Below the pieces are notes generated by a model that ran no database searches, had not been told where the DNA came from, and was given only the letters and a program-made list of their open reading frames with translations. From assembly GCA_016716835.1 (NCBI GenBank), contig JADJUW010000001.1, positions 1,384,001 to 1,448,000 of the forward strand: a stretch of 64,000 bases of DNA. The letters run 5' to 3'. Of the stretch, positions 34,643 through 42,767 are shown piece after piece. Source of the stretch: Myxococcales bacterium (GTDB lineage Bacteria > Myxococcota_A > Polyangia > Haliangiales > Haliangiaceae). A program made the position numbers and the translations under genes. How positions within the stretch are numbered: position 1 is the first letter of the stretch; each line of letters opens with the position of its first letter.

Positions 34643-35218
34643 ATGACGACTGCCATGAGCGGCGTACTGGTCTGGATGGATATGGAGATGAGCGGCCTCG
34701 ATGCCGCCAAGGAGCGCATCCTCGAGGCGGCGATGATCTTGACCGACGCCCAGCTCAAGGTCATCGCCGAAGGCCCCGAGCTCGTCATCCACCAGAGCGC
34801 CGAAGTGCTCGCGGGCATGGACGAATGGAACACGCGCACCCATACGGCCTCGGGCTTGGTGGCGCGGGTGGCGGCCAGCACGATCGACGTCGCGGCCGCC
34901 GAAGCCGCGATCGTGGCGGCCATCAACGCGCATGTTCCAGGCACCGATCGCCCGGTGTTGGCCGGCAACTCGATCCACCAAGATCGAAGGTTTATCCGCC
35001 GCTATATGCCAACGCTTGATGCACGCTTGCACTACCGCATGGTCGACGTCTCGACCATCAAGGAATTGGCGCGGCGGTGGTACCCCGAAACCCTGGCCGC
35101 CATGCCACCCAAGGGCGAGGCCCATCGCGCGTTGCAAGACGTTCGCGACTCGATCGAAGAGCTGCGGTACTACCGCGGCGCGCTTTTTCGCGGCCCCGCC
35201 CCCGTCGAGGCAACCTAA
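34643..35218 (+). CDS. orn: Oligoribonuclease
   Basis: A 191-aa DEDDh-family 3'-5' exonuclease that degrades short RNA oligonucleotides, including pGpG from c-di-GMP turnover. Motifs: VWMDMEMSGLD (Exo I, with DxE; usually WIDLEMTGLD), ILEAAMILTD, EWNTRTHTASGLV (typical of Orn), GNSIHQDRRFIRRYMP (Exo II), YRMVDVSTIKELARRWYP and HRALQDVRDSIEELRYYR (Exo III, His and Asp). Length is normal (about 180-200 aa). The start at 34643 gives a few more residues than the internal ATG at 34655. It follows the rlmI-like gene by 23 bp. The presence of orn fits an organism with c-di-GMP signalling. Confidence 0.96.
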   Translation: MTTAMSGVLVWMDMEMSGLDAAKERILEAAMILTDAQLKVIAEGPELVIHQSAEVLAGMDEWNTRTHTASGLVARVAASTIDVAAAEAAIVAAINAHVPGTDRPVLAGNSIHQDRRFIRRYMPTLDARLHYRMVDVSTIKELARRWYPETLAAMPPKGEAHRALQDVRDSIEELRYYRGALFRGPAPVEAT

Positions 35219-35246
35219 ATTCATGTTACTAGGTCATATGGTAATG

Positions 35247-35534
35247 ATGCGCGGCGCCGTTTTATTGGTCCTGCTCGCTTGCGGCCTGATGGCCTGCAAA
35301 GAAGGCGAAGGCAGTCGCTGTCAGATCGACTCGGATTGCAAATCAGGCCTCGTATGCAACAAGGCCACGGATACGTGCCAAGACAGCGCCGACATCGACC
35401 CCGATGCCTCGTTTGAGCCCGACGCCATGCTGCCACAAGACGGCGCCAGCGATGGCGCGGACGATGCGGCCAGCGACGCGACGAGTGACGGCGCCGCTGA
35501 TGCGGCCTCGGATGCGACCGCCGACGGTAACTAG
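35247..35534 (+). CDS. Small Asp/Ala-rich lipoprotein with a four-Cys motif
   Basis: A 95-aa protein starting at ATG 35247 (other in-frame ATGs at 35223, 35238 and 35244). Signal MRGAVLLVLLACGLMAC ends in a lipobox. Next comes a compact Cys motif CQIDSDCKSGLVCNKATDTC, of the kind common in extracellular proteins of myxobacteria, and then an acidic low-complexity tail of repeated DGA, DAA and SDAT units to the C-terminus. The stop codon (35532-35534) touches the first base of a MITE-like repeat fragment, so the present end of the gene may have been set by a repeat insertion; the tail would then be truncated or altered. Function unknown. Confidence 0.66.
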   Translation: MRGAVLLVLLACGLMACKEGEGSRCQIDSDCKSGLVCNKATDTCQDSADIDPDASFEPDAMLPQDGASDGADDAASDATSDGAADAASDATADGN

Positions 35535-35563
35535 CAGGTCGGCGCACATGTCTTCCTGCTCGC
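35534..35563 (+). repeat. Fragment of MITE-like family 1
   Basis: Thirty bases matching the left end of the full element that starts 51 bp downstream, with two mismatches in the readable core (GCAGGTCGGCGCACATG against GCAGGTGGGCGCACGTG, then TCTTCCTGCTCGC shared). It begins at the last base of the upstream lipoprotein stop codon. Confidence 0.7.
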
Positions 35564-35584
35564 CGGAGCGGCGTATCCGCGCTG

Positions 35585-35731
35585 ACCGGCAGGTGGGCGC
35601 ACGTGTCTTCCTGCTCGCAGATAGCGACCCTCCGGGGCATGACGAGATGCCTGTGGTATCCACATCCCTCGGGGCCACGAACACCGCCCTGCAATCTATG
35701 CTCGCGGAAGAAACGTGCGCTACCTGCCGGT
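35585..35731 (+). repeat. MITE-like element family 1, copy A (147 bp)
   Basis: The ends are imperfect inverted repeats of about 26 bp: the left begins ACCGGCAGGTGGGCGCACGT followed by GTCTTCC, and the right ends with the reverse complement of ACCGGCAGGTAGCGCACGTT followed by TCTTCC. A second, inverted copy lies at 42768-42915; the two are about 90% identical by eye along the whole length, including the unpaired centre. There is no coding capacity of note. Size, palindromic ends and multiple copies suggest a non-autonomous miniature transposable element, or a REP-like element. No transposase is in the window and no clear target-site duplication is seen. Confidence 0.75.
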
Positions 35732-35763
35732 AAGTTTTTGCGCCGTGGAAGCCCAGCGCAGAA

Positions 35764-35913
35764 GCGGTGTGCGACACATGTTCGTTTCAGAGCGTTTCGC
35801 GAAGGCACGTTGGCTCCAGCCATTTGGCAGGTAGTACCCTCCTGAGCGCAAGGCGTCGTGAGCAGAGCGAACAGCCGTAGCGATGAAATGAAGCATGTGG
35901 TCGCGCGCCGCGT
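35764..35913 (+). repeat. MITE-like element family 2, copy 1 (150 bp)
   Basis: A direct repeat of 54900-55049. Both start GCGGTGYGCGACACATGTTCG and end with GAAGCATGTGGTCGCGCG followed by CCGCGT. The two ends are inverted repeats of each other over about 28 bp (GCGGCGCGCGACCACATG followed by CTTCGTTTCAG in the right end, read in reverse complement). Shared internal blocks are AGAGCGTTTCGCGAAGGCACG and TGAGCGCAAGGCGTCGTGAG; the middle of about 30 bp differs completely between copies. It lies 32 bp after a family 1 element. Confidence 0.75.
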
Positions 35914-35924
35914 ACTGCCGCCCC

Positions 35925-35954
35925 GATGAGACGAAGCATGTGCTCGCGCGCCGC
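35925..35954 (+). repeat. Fragment of MITE-like family 2 (right end)
   Basis: GATGAGACGAAGCATGTG followed by CTCGCGCGCCGC repeats the right end of the complete element just upstream (GATGAAATGAAGCATGTG, then GTCGCGCGCCGC). A shorter trace, GACGAAGCATGG, follows near 35968-35979. Together with the family 1 pieces this makes the gap 35534-35980 almost entirely repeat-derived. Confidence 0.6.
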
Positions 35955-35980
35955 TGACTGTCGCCCTGGACGAAGCATGG

Positions 35981-36901
35981 TTAGCGCCCGCTGCGCGCGC
36001 AGCGAAAGCCCACGTCGACGCGCGCCATGGCGGCGTCGTAAATGCCAAAGCCGTTGTGCGGATCGCGCAAGCCTCCTTGGCCGAGATACTCGGGCTGCAG
36101 CCAGGAGCCGCCGCGAATCACGCGCAGACCGCCGATGCCGACGTCGCGCTGCGGGTTGATGGCGGCGAGGCCAACGTAGCCCTCTTCTACCCAGGCATCA
36201 AACACCCATTCGGCGGCGTTGCCGGCTTGATCGTAGGTGCCAAACGGCCCGGCGCCGAGCGCAAACGTACCGACGGGCGCTAGGTCCGCCTGGCCGTCGC
36301 GCGCATCGGGAGCGCTCGTCACGTTGAAATTCTCCTTTTGCCCGAGCACCGCCGCAAAGGCGCCGCGCAGGACCGCGCCGTGATTGAAACGCGAGCCATC
36401 GGCCTGCTCGCCCCAAGGCCAGCGACGCGCGCCGTTGCCACGCGCCGCGATTTCCCACTCGGTCTCCGTCGGCAAGCGTCCACCCTGGGCCTGACAATAC
36501 GCCTGGGCATCGAACCAGGTGACGTAGGTCATGGGGTGCGCCTGCCCCCACGTTGGCGGCACCGGCAACCACAACGGCCGAGAGGCACAATGTCCCGCCG
36601 CCGCGCAGGCGCCGTATTGCCCGCGCGTCACCTCGAAGCGATCGAGCTGAAAGGTCGAAACCACCGCTGTGCGCACCGGCATCTGCGCTAGCAGCGCCGC
36701 ATAGGCCAAACACACCTGCGCCTCGGTGGCGGCCTCGCACTCCGCCGCGGCCTCGAGCATTTCCGGCTCGGTCAGGCCAACCAGATACGCACCCCGCGGC
36801 ACGGTCACCATGCCGCCGCGACGCCCGCCTGCGCGATCGGCCGGCCGCCCCGCCGATACCGCGGCGAGCGCAAGCACGACCACGATGAGGCGATGCCGCA
36901 T
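35981..36901 (-). CDS. Exported SUMF1/FGE-fold protein
   Basis: A 306-aa protein with a signal peptide (MRHRLIVVVLALAAVSAGRPA). The SUMF1 (formylglycine-generating-enzyme sulfatase) fold follows from about residue 28: GGMVTVPRGAYLVG, VSTFQLDRFEVTRGQYGAC, HPMTYVTWFDAQAYCQAQGGRLPTETEWEIAARG, RWPWGE, TYDQAGNAAEWVFDAW, RVIRGGSW and the terminal VDVGFRCAR. The CxxxC-type catalytic cysteines of true FGE are not visible, so it is probably not a formylglycine generator but a binding or other member of the superfamily. It starts 5 bp after the stop of the SIR2-like/TPR gene, so the two are an operon, although one product is exported and the other looks cytoplasmic. The end of the gene lies next to repeat remnants. 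Confidence 0.88.
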   Translation of the reverse strand: MRHRLIVVVLALAAVSAGRPADRAGGRRGGMVTVPRGAYLVGLTEPEMLEAAAECEAATEAQVCLAYAALLAQMPVRTAVVSTFQLDRFEVTRGQYGACAAAGHCASRPLWLPVPPTWGQAHPMTYVTWFDAQAYCQAQGGRLPTETEWEIAARGNGARRWPWGEQADGSRFNHGAVLRGAFAAVLGQKENFNVTSAPDARDGQADLAPVGTFALGAGPFGTYDQAGNAAEWVFDAWVEEGYVGLAAINPQRDVGIGGLRVIRGGSWLQPEYLGQGGLRDPHNGFGIYDAAMARVDVGFRCARSGR

Positions 36902-36906
36902 GATAC

Positions 36907-39900
36907 CTACGCGCGCGCGCGCTCGGCGACTTCAAGCCCGAGGTAACGACGCACCGCGAAGTACTCCTCGGAGACCGAGTAGGCGAGCAGATCGCGGAGG
37001 CGCTCCTTGGGGCCCAGGCTTGACAGCGAGCCCGTCTCGCGGGCCACCACGCGCGCGGCGGCCTCAAGGTCGCCACTAAGCACCAGCCCGGCGCGATTGG
37101 CCGTCATGTCCGTGCCCGTGCGCCAACCCGTGACCAGCCCGTTGCCGAGCCGCCCAGAGAGGCGGTGGCCAATGGTCGCGACGTGCGCCAACACCGGTTC
37201 GGGCAGCGACTTTTGTAGCTCGCTTGAGAGCTGGCGATTGCCGTCCACGGCACCAACTTCTTGGCCGGTTGTCGTCAGCGCCTGCGTGCCGGCCGCGATG
37301 AGCGCGGAAATCAGCGCCGACTCGAGCACAGGCGCGCTCGGCATAGATAGCGCCGCGAGCCGCTCGGGGCGCAAATACGCCAGGCGCTTGCCGATCTCAA
37401 ACAAGATTTCGCGTTCGTCGCGAATGGTGGTCGAGATCAAGATCGAAGGAATCGCGCGATTTTGCTGATCGCCGACGCCGATGGTGTTGGCATAGCGCAC
37501 GCCCTCTTCGTGGTTTTTCCACACTTGCGGCGTGTTATCGAGCCCCAGCACGCTGGCGCCGTATTTTACCATCTTGTAGAGGCCGTCTTCGCCTTCGAGA
37601 CGCTGCGTGGCATCAAGGCCAAACGCGCTAGGCGCCTGCGCCTGCTTGGCCACCAGGTGTGGTGACACCGCCGCCAAGATCGCGCTGACATGGCGGTCTT
37701 CGCGCGCATGCCATACCGATTTTTGCCACAGCTCCTCGGTGAGGCGCCGCGTCGACGTCGCCAACTGGGTTGGCCGGTGCTTCTGATAAAAAGCCGTCTC
37801 CTCGGGTGAGGCTGCGCCGAGGAACACCAAGGCGGCGGCAACACACCACGCCTTATCGATCTCGCCCGTCTCGCGATACAGGCTCGACAGCGTCTTATAG
37901 ATTTCGACGCGGTCGGGATTCATCGCGAGCAGGGCTTGCAGCTCGGCGATTGCGTCGGGTCGCTTGTCGGCGCCGGCGCCCAAGTAGAGCTCGGCGAGTT
38001 GCTCGCGCCGCTTGGCGGCGGTCGGCTGCAGATCAACACAGACCTCAAGCGCCGCCATGGCGGAGTCATTGTCACCGAGGTGATCAAGGCAGACGTCCGC
38101 TAGCTTAGACCATAGCTCGCTTTGCTTTTCGACCGAGGCCTCGTCGCCAAGGCGCTTGAGCACCTTGCGATAGCCACGCGCCAGCCCCTTCCAGTCCTGG
38201 CGATCGATCATCAATTTCTCCGAGGCCTCAAAGGCCTTGGGGTGCCCGGGCTCATCGTCGAGCGCCGCGCTAAAGCGCTCGATCGCCAGCTCGGCGTCGC
38301 GCAACTCATCGCGCGCGATCACCGCCGCCGCATAGCGGAACTTAGAGCGCCGGATCGGACTGGCCTCGGCCATCGCGAGCGCGTCGAGCGCGTCGACGGC
38401 GCGGCGCCAATCGGACTTCTCGGTGTAAACCTCGAGCAGCTTGTTGAGCAGGCCCGTATCGTTTTGCCTGATGGCCAAGGCCTCGCGATAGGCGCCGAGC
38501 GCCGCCGCGACGTCGTTTTGCTTGTGCCGCGCGATATCGCCGATTTGCTCGAGGCGGCGCATTTGCTCTGCCGGCTCTTCGTTGGCGAGCAGCGCGCGCT
38601 GAGCCTCGATGACGCCCTTCCAATCGCTGCGCCGCTGCGCAAGATCAGACATGGCCTGCCACGTGGCGGCGTGGGTCGGGTCACGTTCGAGCGCGCGGCG
38701 AAATGACGCCTCGGCTTTTTTCTCGTCGCCAAGGGCATCGCTGACGCGGCCCAGGCGCAGCCAAATCTCCGCAACCTGGCTGTCGGCCAAGGCGGTACGA
38801 TGGCGCGCGAGAATCTCGCGATAGCGCTTGTCCACTTCCGCATACAGGCCCGCCGCCTGCTCCGGGCCAGACGCGGTGCGCGCGTCGGCTTGCTCGAGCA
38901 AGGCATTGGCGAGCCCCAGCGCGGCCTCGACTTGTTCGGAGTCGAGCTCGACCGCGTGGCGATAGTGTTCGGCGGCCTTTTCGCTGCGATGCAGCTCGTC
39001 GTAGCACTTGCCAAGCTGAGCGTGACGGCGCGCGCGATCAAAGCGATCGAGCGCGACGGGTTGATCGAGTTCGCTGCCCTCGCCCGCCGGCTGCGCGCTG
39101 CGGCGCACGATCATTTCGAGCACCGGCGCGGCGTCTTCGAAGCGGTCTTTTTCGAGATAGAGGTCGACGACATGGCCCGCGACGTCGAGGTTTTCCGGGT
39201 CGACCTTGAGGATGCGCTCGCGGATATTCATGGCGCGGTGGCCGTCTTGCAGCTTGTCTTGCAAGAGATTAGCCGCCTGCGAGAGGTGCGCCACCCGCTC
39301 GGTGCGCGCCGAGGCCGATTGTTCGGCGCGCAGCCACGTATCGACCGCGAGCGACCAACGCCCGCTGGCCTCGTACAAATTTGCCAGGCCGCGCAGCGAC
39401 GGCAAGTGCGTCGGGGCGAGCGCCAAAGCGTGTTCGAAATTGCGCTCGGCGCGCGCCTTGTCGTCCAGGTGCTCATGCGAAATCCGCGCGGCATCGGCCC
39501 ACGAGCCAACACCTAGCTCACCCGAGGTCGCGGCGATTTGCTCCAGCGCGTCGACCGCGCGGTCCCACGACTCGATGCGCTGATACAGCCGTGCCACGGC
39601 TTCGGCGGCCGCACGTTCCTGGCGGTCAAGCGCCAGCGCGTTTTGATACGCCTCGAGCGCGCGGTGCGGATCAGACAGCTCGTTCTCGTAGACCTTGGCC
39701 ATATCGAGAAAGAGCGACACGCGCTCGCTGGGCGTCTTTTGTGCGGCGATGTGCCGCTCATAGACCGCGATGAGTTCGTACCACTTTTCGTTGCGCTGAT
39801 AGAGCCGCGCCAGCCCGCGGTAGCTGTCGTCGCCCTTGGGGTCGAGCGCGATAATCTGGTCCCATGCCGAGACGGCGCGGTCGAGCTCGCCATCGCGATC

Positions 39901-41832
39901 TTCGAGCTCGCTGGCCAGGCGGCGCAGGCGGCGTAGCTTTTCGACGTCGGTGCCGATCTTGGCCAAGCGCTCGAGCACGCGCAGATAGTCGCTGCTGCGC
40001 CCGGTCTTGTCATACAGCTCTTCCAGCGAGGTCAGCGTCCCGACGTCGTCGGGCTTGCTGCGCAAGGTTTCTTCATGCTTGGTGATGGCGCCTTCCAGGT
40101 CGCCAAGTTTTTCGACGCGCAGGCTGCTGATCTCACGGCGCAGCGTGCTGGCCTGAGCCGCATCGCCAGATTGTTCGACGACGACGGCGAGCTGCTCGAG
40201 AGACTTGGCGAGGTTGCCCCATTTTTCATCGCGACGATAAAGACGCGTCAACGCGGCCAAGGCCTCGGCGCTGCCCTGCTCCCACGAAAGCGCGGCATCG
40301 TAGGCCGCGATCGCGCGCGACGTCGAGGCGAGTTGGTTTTCGCAGAGGTCGCCGAGCGACAAGAACAGATCGGCCTTCTTGCTGTCGTCGGAAATTATTT
40401 CGGCACGTGCCGAAATGGCATCAGCCAATTCAACCCATTTTTGTTGGCGACGCAGCAGCTCGCACCAGCGCGCGTGCGCATCTTCGCGCGACGGATCGAG
40501 CTCGATCGCGCGTCGCAGCGAGGTCGCGGCGTAGTCGTAGCGGTCGAGTTTTTCGAGATAGTAACCGCCCAGACGCGACCACCACATGGCGGCCAACGAC
40601 GGGTCTTTTATTTCGGTGGCAAGCTCGACGCCCTCCGCCGCAAGCTCGCTCCAACCGCCCACCACCGCGGCGAGGCGTTCGGCATTGCCGATGACCGCCT
40701 CATCGCCCGGGTTGATATGGATGGCCGTGGTCCAGCAGTCAAAGGCACGGCGCGTATCGGCCAGATTTGCCTCATAGATGCCCGCTAGCTCACACAGTGC
40801 CTCGGCGCGCTTGCCGTCTTCGGACGCTAACTCGGCCTTGGCCAGCAAAATCGCCGTTAGTTTTTCGTGATCAGCGCCGCGGCGCGCCGCGGCCTCAAGC
40901 CCAACCAACGCGTCGCGCGCGTCCGGATCGCCCTCGTGATACAGCTCTAGCCAGCCATCGAGATCGCCCGCCTCGGGCTGCGACGATGACAGCGAGATGC
41001 CGGCTTCTTTAGTCGCCGCGATGAGGCGCTCAAGCCACACCGTGAGGCTCTTGCTCGAGTCTTCGCCGCCGGCCTTGCCGTCGAGCGAGATGACCTCGAT
41101 GTGATGTTCGGCCTTGAGTTCGTCGACGGTGACAGGTCCAACCCCGGCGCCGAGAAAATAGTGGGTGCCTTGCGGGTGCTCGAACGACGACAGCACGCGA
41201 TCAAGCAACGCCGCCAAATCAGGATCGCCATGGCGAAACCCGACAAAGACGAGCGTGCCATCGACGTAGTACGGCCGCGCATAGTCGCGCAGATCGACCG
41301 CATGCGACAGCGCGCGGCGAACCGACTTTGGCGTCACGACGTAGTTGTCAAAATTGCCGAGCAGCTTGACCAGCGCGCGGCGGCGCGGCGAGAGCTCACT
41401 GACATCGCGATAGGTATGCACGCGCGGCTCGGGCCACGTGCCGGGGCTGGCCTGCACCCACGCCCGCTCGAGCAAGTCGCCGGGAAAGGTCGTCCACACA
41501 TGGCGAAAGGGCAGCTGCGCGAGCAACGTGGCCACCGGCGGCAATTCGCCAGGGGTTTTCCATGTCGCCTCGACGAGTTTGTCGCAGGCATCTTCGCCCA
41601 GCTGACGCGCCAAGAATCCAAGCGCGCGCACGAGGCTGCCCTTGTGCAGCAATTTCTCGAGATCTTTGACCGCGGCGTCGTCGCCTTCGCGGCCGCGAGA
41701 CGACAGCGTTTGGGTCATGGTTTCAAGCAGTTGCTTCCACGACGGAAGCCCCACGCCGGACCCGACCACCAAGATGGCTTTGCCGCTGCGAAGTTGTTCA
41801 AGTAAGTGACTGGGGATTGTGTGCTCTGGCAT
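36907..41832 (-). CDS. SIR2-like domain fused to a long TPR array
   Basis: A 1,641-aa protein. The start is ATG 41832, preceded at 6 nt by AAGGGGGG; a TTG at 41850 is the only longer option. Residues 5-235 form a SIR2_2-like domain: GSGVGLPSW (24-32), a degenerate TTFPGDLLERA (114-124, usually TTNYDxLLE), KLLGN (156-160, usually KLHGD), VVTPKSVRRAL and VFVGFRHGDPDL (195-206). The NAD-contacting Asn and catalytic His appear replaced. Residues about 290-1320 are TPR-like repeats with DLEGAI, LGDNDSAM and similar units. The last 300 residues hold a conserved-looking globular domain with EILFEIGKRLAYLRPERL and TDMTANRAGLVLSGDLEAAARV, which recalls the end of M48-type peptidase domains but has no HExxH. 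It is co-transcribed with the SUMF1-fold gene. Active SIR2 proteins of this type are NADases of phage defence; activity here is doubtful. Confidence 0.85.
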   Translation of the reverse strand: MPEHTIPSHLLEQLRSGKAILVVGSGVGLPSWKQLLETMTQTLSSRGREGDDAAVKDLEKLLHKGSLVRALGFLARQLGEDACDKLVEATWKTPGELPPVATLLAQLPFRHVWTTFPGDLLERAWVQASPGTWPEPRVHTYRDVSELSPRRRALVKLLGNFDNYVVTPKSVRRALSHAVDLRDYARPYYVDGTLVFVGFRHGDPDLAALLDRVLSSFEHPQGTHYFLGAGVGPVTVDELKAEHHIEVISLDGKAGGEDSSKSLTVWLERLIAATKEAGISLSSSQPEAGDLDGWLELYHEGDPDARDALVGLEAAARRGADHEKLTAILLAKAELASEDGKRAEALCELAGIYEANLADTRRAFDCWTTAIHINPGDEAVIGNAERLAAVVGGWSELAAEGVELATEIKDPSLAAMWWSRLGGYYLEKLDRYDYAATSLRRAIELDPSREDAHARWCELLRRQQKWVELADAISARAEIISDDSKKADLFLSLGDLCENQLASTSRAIAAYDAALSWEQGSAEALAALTRLYRRDEKWGNLAKSLEQLAVVVEQSGDAAQASTLRREISSLRVEKLGDLEGAITKHEETLRSKPDDVGTLTSLEELYDKTGRSSDYLRVLERLAKIGTDVEKLRRLRRLASELEDRDGELDRAVSAWDQIIALDPKGDDSYRGLARLYQRNEKWYELIAVYERHIAAQKTPSERVSLFLDMAKVYENELSDPHRALEAYQNALALDRQERAAAEAVARLYQRIESWDRAVDALEQIAATSGELGVGSWADAARISHEHLDDKARAERNFEHALALAPTHLPSLRGLANLYEASGRWSLAVDTWLRAEQSASARTERVAHLSQAANLLQDKLQDGHRAMNIRERILKVDPENLDVAGHVVDLYLEKDRFEDAAPVLEMIVRRSAQPAGEGSELDQPVALDRFDRARRHAQLGKCYDELHRSEKAAEHYRHAVELDSEQVEAALGLANALLEQADARTASGPEQAAGLYAEVDKRYREILARHRTALADSQVAEIWLRLGRVSDALGDEKKAEASFRRALERDPTHAATWQAMSDLAQRRSDWKGVIEAQRALLANEEPAEQMRRLEQIGDIARHKQNDVAAALGAYREALAIRQNDTGLLNKLLEVYTEKSDWRRAVDALDALAMAEASPIRRSKFRYAAAVIARDELRDAELAIERFSAALDDEPGHPKAFEASEKLMIDRQDWKGLARGYRKVLKRLGDEASVEKQSELWSKLADVCLDHLGDNDSAMAALEVCVDLQPTAAKRREQLAELYLGAGADKRPDAIAELQALLAMNPDRVEIYKTLSSLYRETGEIDKAWCVAAALVFLGAASPEETAFYQKHRPTQLATSTRRLTEELWQKSVWHAREDRHVSAILAAVSPHLVAKQAQAPSAFGLDATQRLEGEDGLYKMVKYGASVLGLDNTPQVWKNHEEGVRYANTIGVGDQQNRAIPSILISTTIRDEREILFEIGKRLAYLRPERLAALSMPSAPVLESALISALIAAGTQALTTTGQEVGAVDGNRQLSSELQKSLPEPVLAHVATIGHRLSGRLGNGLVTGWRTGTDMTANRAGLVLSGDLEAAARVVARETGSLSSLGPKERLRDLLAYSVSEEYFAVRRYLGLEVAERARA

Positions 41833-41838
41833 CCTAAA

Positions 41839-41866
41839 CCCCCCTTTCAAAAGGGTTCGGGGAACC
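41839..41866 (-). promoter_or_regulatory. Tandem hairpins covering the ribosome-binding site of the SIR2-like/TPR gene
   Basis: On the minus strand GGTTC-CCC-GAACC (41854-41866) is followed at once by CCCTT-TTGA-AAGGG, whose 3' arm is part of the AAGGGGGG ribosome-binding site. Folding of the second hairpin would hide the site. Seen by eye; no energy was computed. Confidence 0.4.
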
Positions 41867-42007
41867 TACTTGCTGGCGCTGGGAGCGGCAAGCGAATTGG
41901 CGGCCTCGCTGGCACATTTCGCCTGACAGAAGGCGCATGGTTTTGGCGGCAAATGCAGCCGCCGTGCGGGCTGGACCGGCGCGCTGCATGGTAGCGTTGC
42001 CGTCGGC

Positions 42008-42733
42008 ATGGCTCCGACGGTATTTGAGGTCTACCAGCGCAGCAAAAAGCGAGTAGATATCAATAGTTTCACCGAGTGGGTGGCGCGGCCATTGGCGGCG
42101 GTGTTAGTCGCGCGCGTGGCCGAGACGCGGGTGACGCCAAACCAGCTGACGCTCGCCTCCGCGCTGCTGTGTATTGTCGCGGCGACCTACCTGGCGATCG
42201 GCCCGCTTTGGGCGTTGCCGGCGTGGGGATTTGCGCTGCTGTTTTTGGCCTCATTTGTCCTAGATTGCGCCGACGGACAATTGGCGCGTTGGCGCGCCAT
42301 CGCGTCGCCGGCGGGCCACCTGCTCGACTACCTGATGGATGAGCTCAAGGCGACGCTGATCTATGTCAGCGTGGCAGTTCATATGTGGCTGCGCGATGGC
42401 GCCGCGCACTGGCTCTTGCTCGGTTGCGTCGGCGGCCTTTGTGTCGCGACCGGGACCGCGATGACGACGTTTTTGAGGCGCACCGAGATCACCCTGGCGC
42501 CGTCGACGTGGACGCCCGAGGGCGACCCCGCGACGCTCGCACCGGCGCACGGCGTGCTTGGCGCCATTCGCTTTGCGGCCGAGTGGCTTGGGCGCCAGGT
42601 GATTCACTATCCGCAGTACATTTGGTTGCTCGCGCTTGCCGCACGGCTTGACTTATATTTATGGGTTTACGGCGGCGCCTGCGCGCTCTACGTTGGCAAG
42701 ACCGCGCTCGGCATGCTGCGACGCTTTGGCTAG
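42008..42733 (+). CDS. CDP-alcohol phosphatidyltransferase family protein
   Basis: A 241-aa integral membrane enzyme of phospholipid-type synthesis, joining a CDP-linked donor to an alcohol with release of CMP. The family motif D-x2-D-G-x2-A-R-x8-G-x3-D-x3-D is complete, beginning at DCADGQLAR (about residues 90-98) and ending at LLDYLMD. Before it stands the family's N-terminal TPNQLTLAS segment. About five to six hydrophobic segments can be seen (around 50-65, 68-88, 112-128, 135-152 and two near the end). The alcohol substrate (inositol phosphate, glycerol phosphate, serine or other) cannot be read from the sequence. It is divergent from the SIR2-like/TPR gene, and its stop is 2 bp from a MITE-like family 1 fragment. 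Confidence 0.92.
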   Translation: MAPTVFEVYQRSKKRVDINSFTEWVARPLAAVLVARVAETRVTPNQLTLASALLCIVAATYLAIGPLWALPAWGFALLFLASFVLDCADGQLARWRAIASPAGHLLDYLMDELKATLIYVSVAVHMWLRDGAAHWLLLGCVGGLCVATGTAMTTFLRRTEITLAPSTWTPEGDPATLAPAHGVLGAIRFAAEWLGRQVIHYPQYIWLLALAARLDLYLWVYGGACALYVGKTALGMLRRFG

Positions 42734-42734
42734 A

Positions 42735-42750
42735 ACCGGCAGGTGGGCGC
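42735..42750 (+). repeat. Terminal fragment of MITE-like family 1
   Basis: ACCGGCAGGTGGGCGC, identical to the first 16 bases of the element ends, lies 18 bp before the complete copy and 1 bp after the upstream stop codon. Confidence 0.6.
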
Positions 42751-42767
42751 TGGGCTTGAGCGCGCTG

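Noticed and set aside
35221..36048. Minus-strand frame of 275 aa over the repeat nest
   Set aside because: Composed of translated MITE-like repeats and the antisense of the acidic lipoprotein; the same peptide appears at the other repeat copy.
35981..36901. Calling the SUMF1-fold protein a true formylglycine-generating enzyme
   Set aside because: The catalytic cysteine pattern of FGE is not visible, and no sulfatase gene is nearby.
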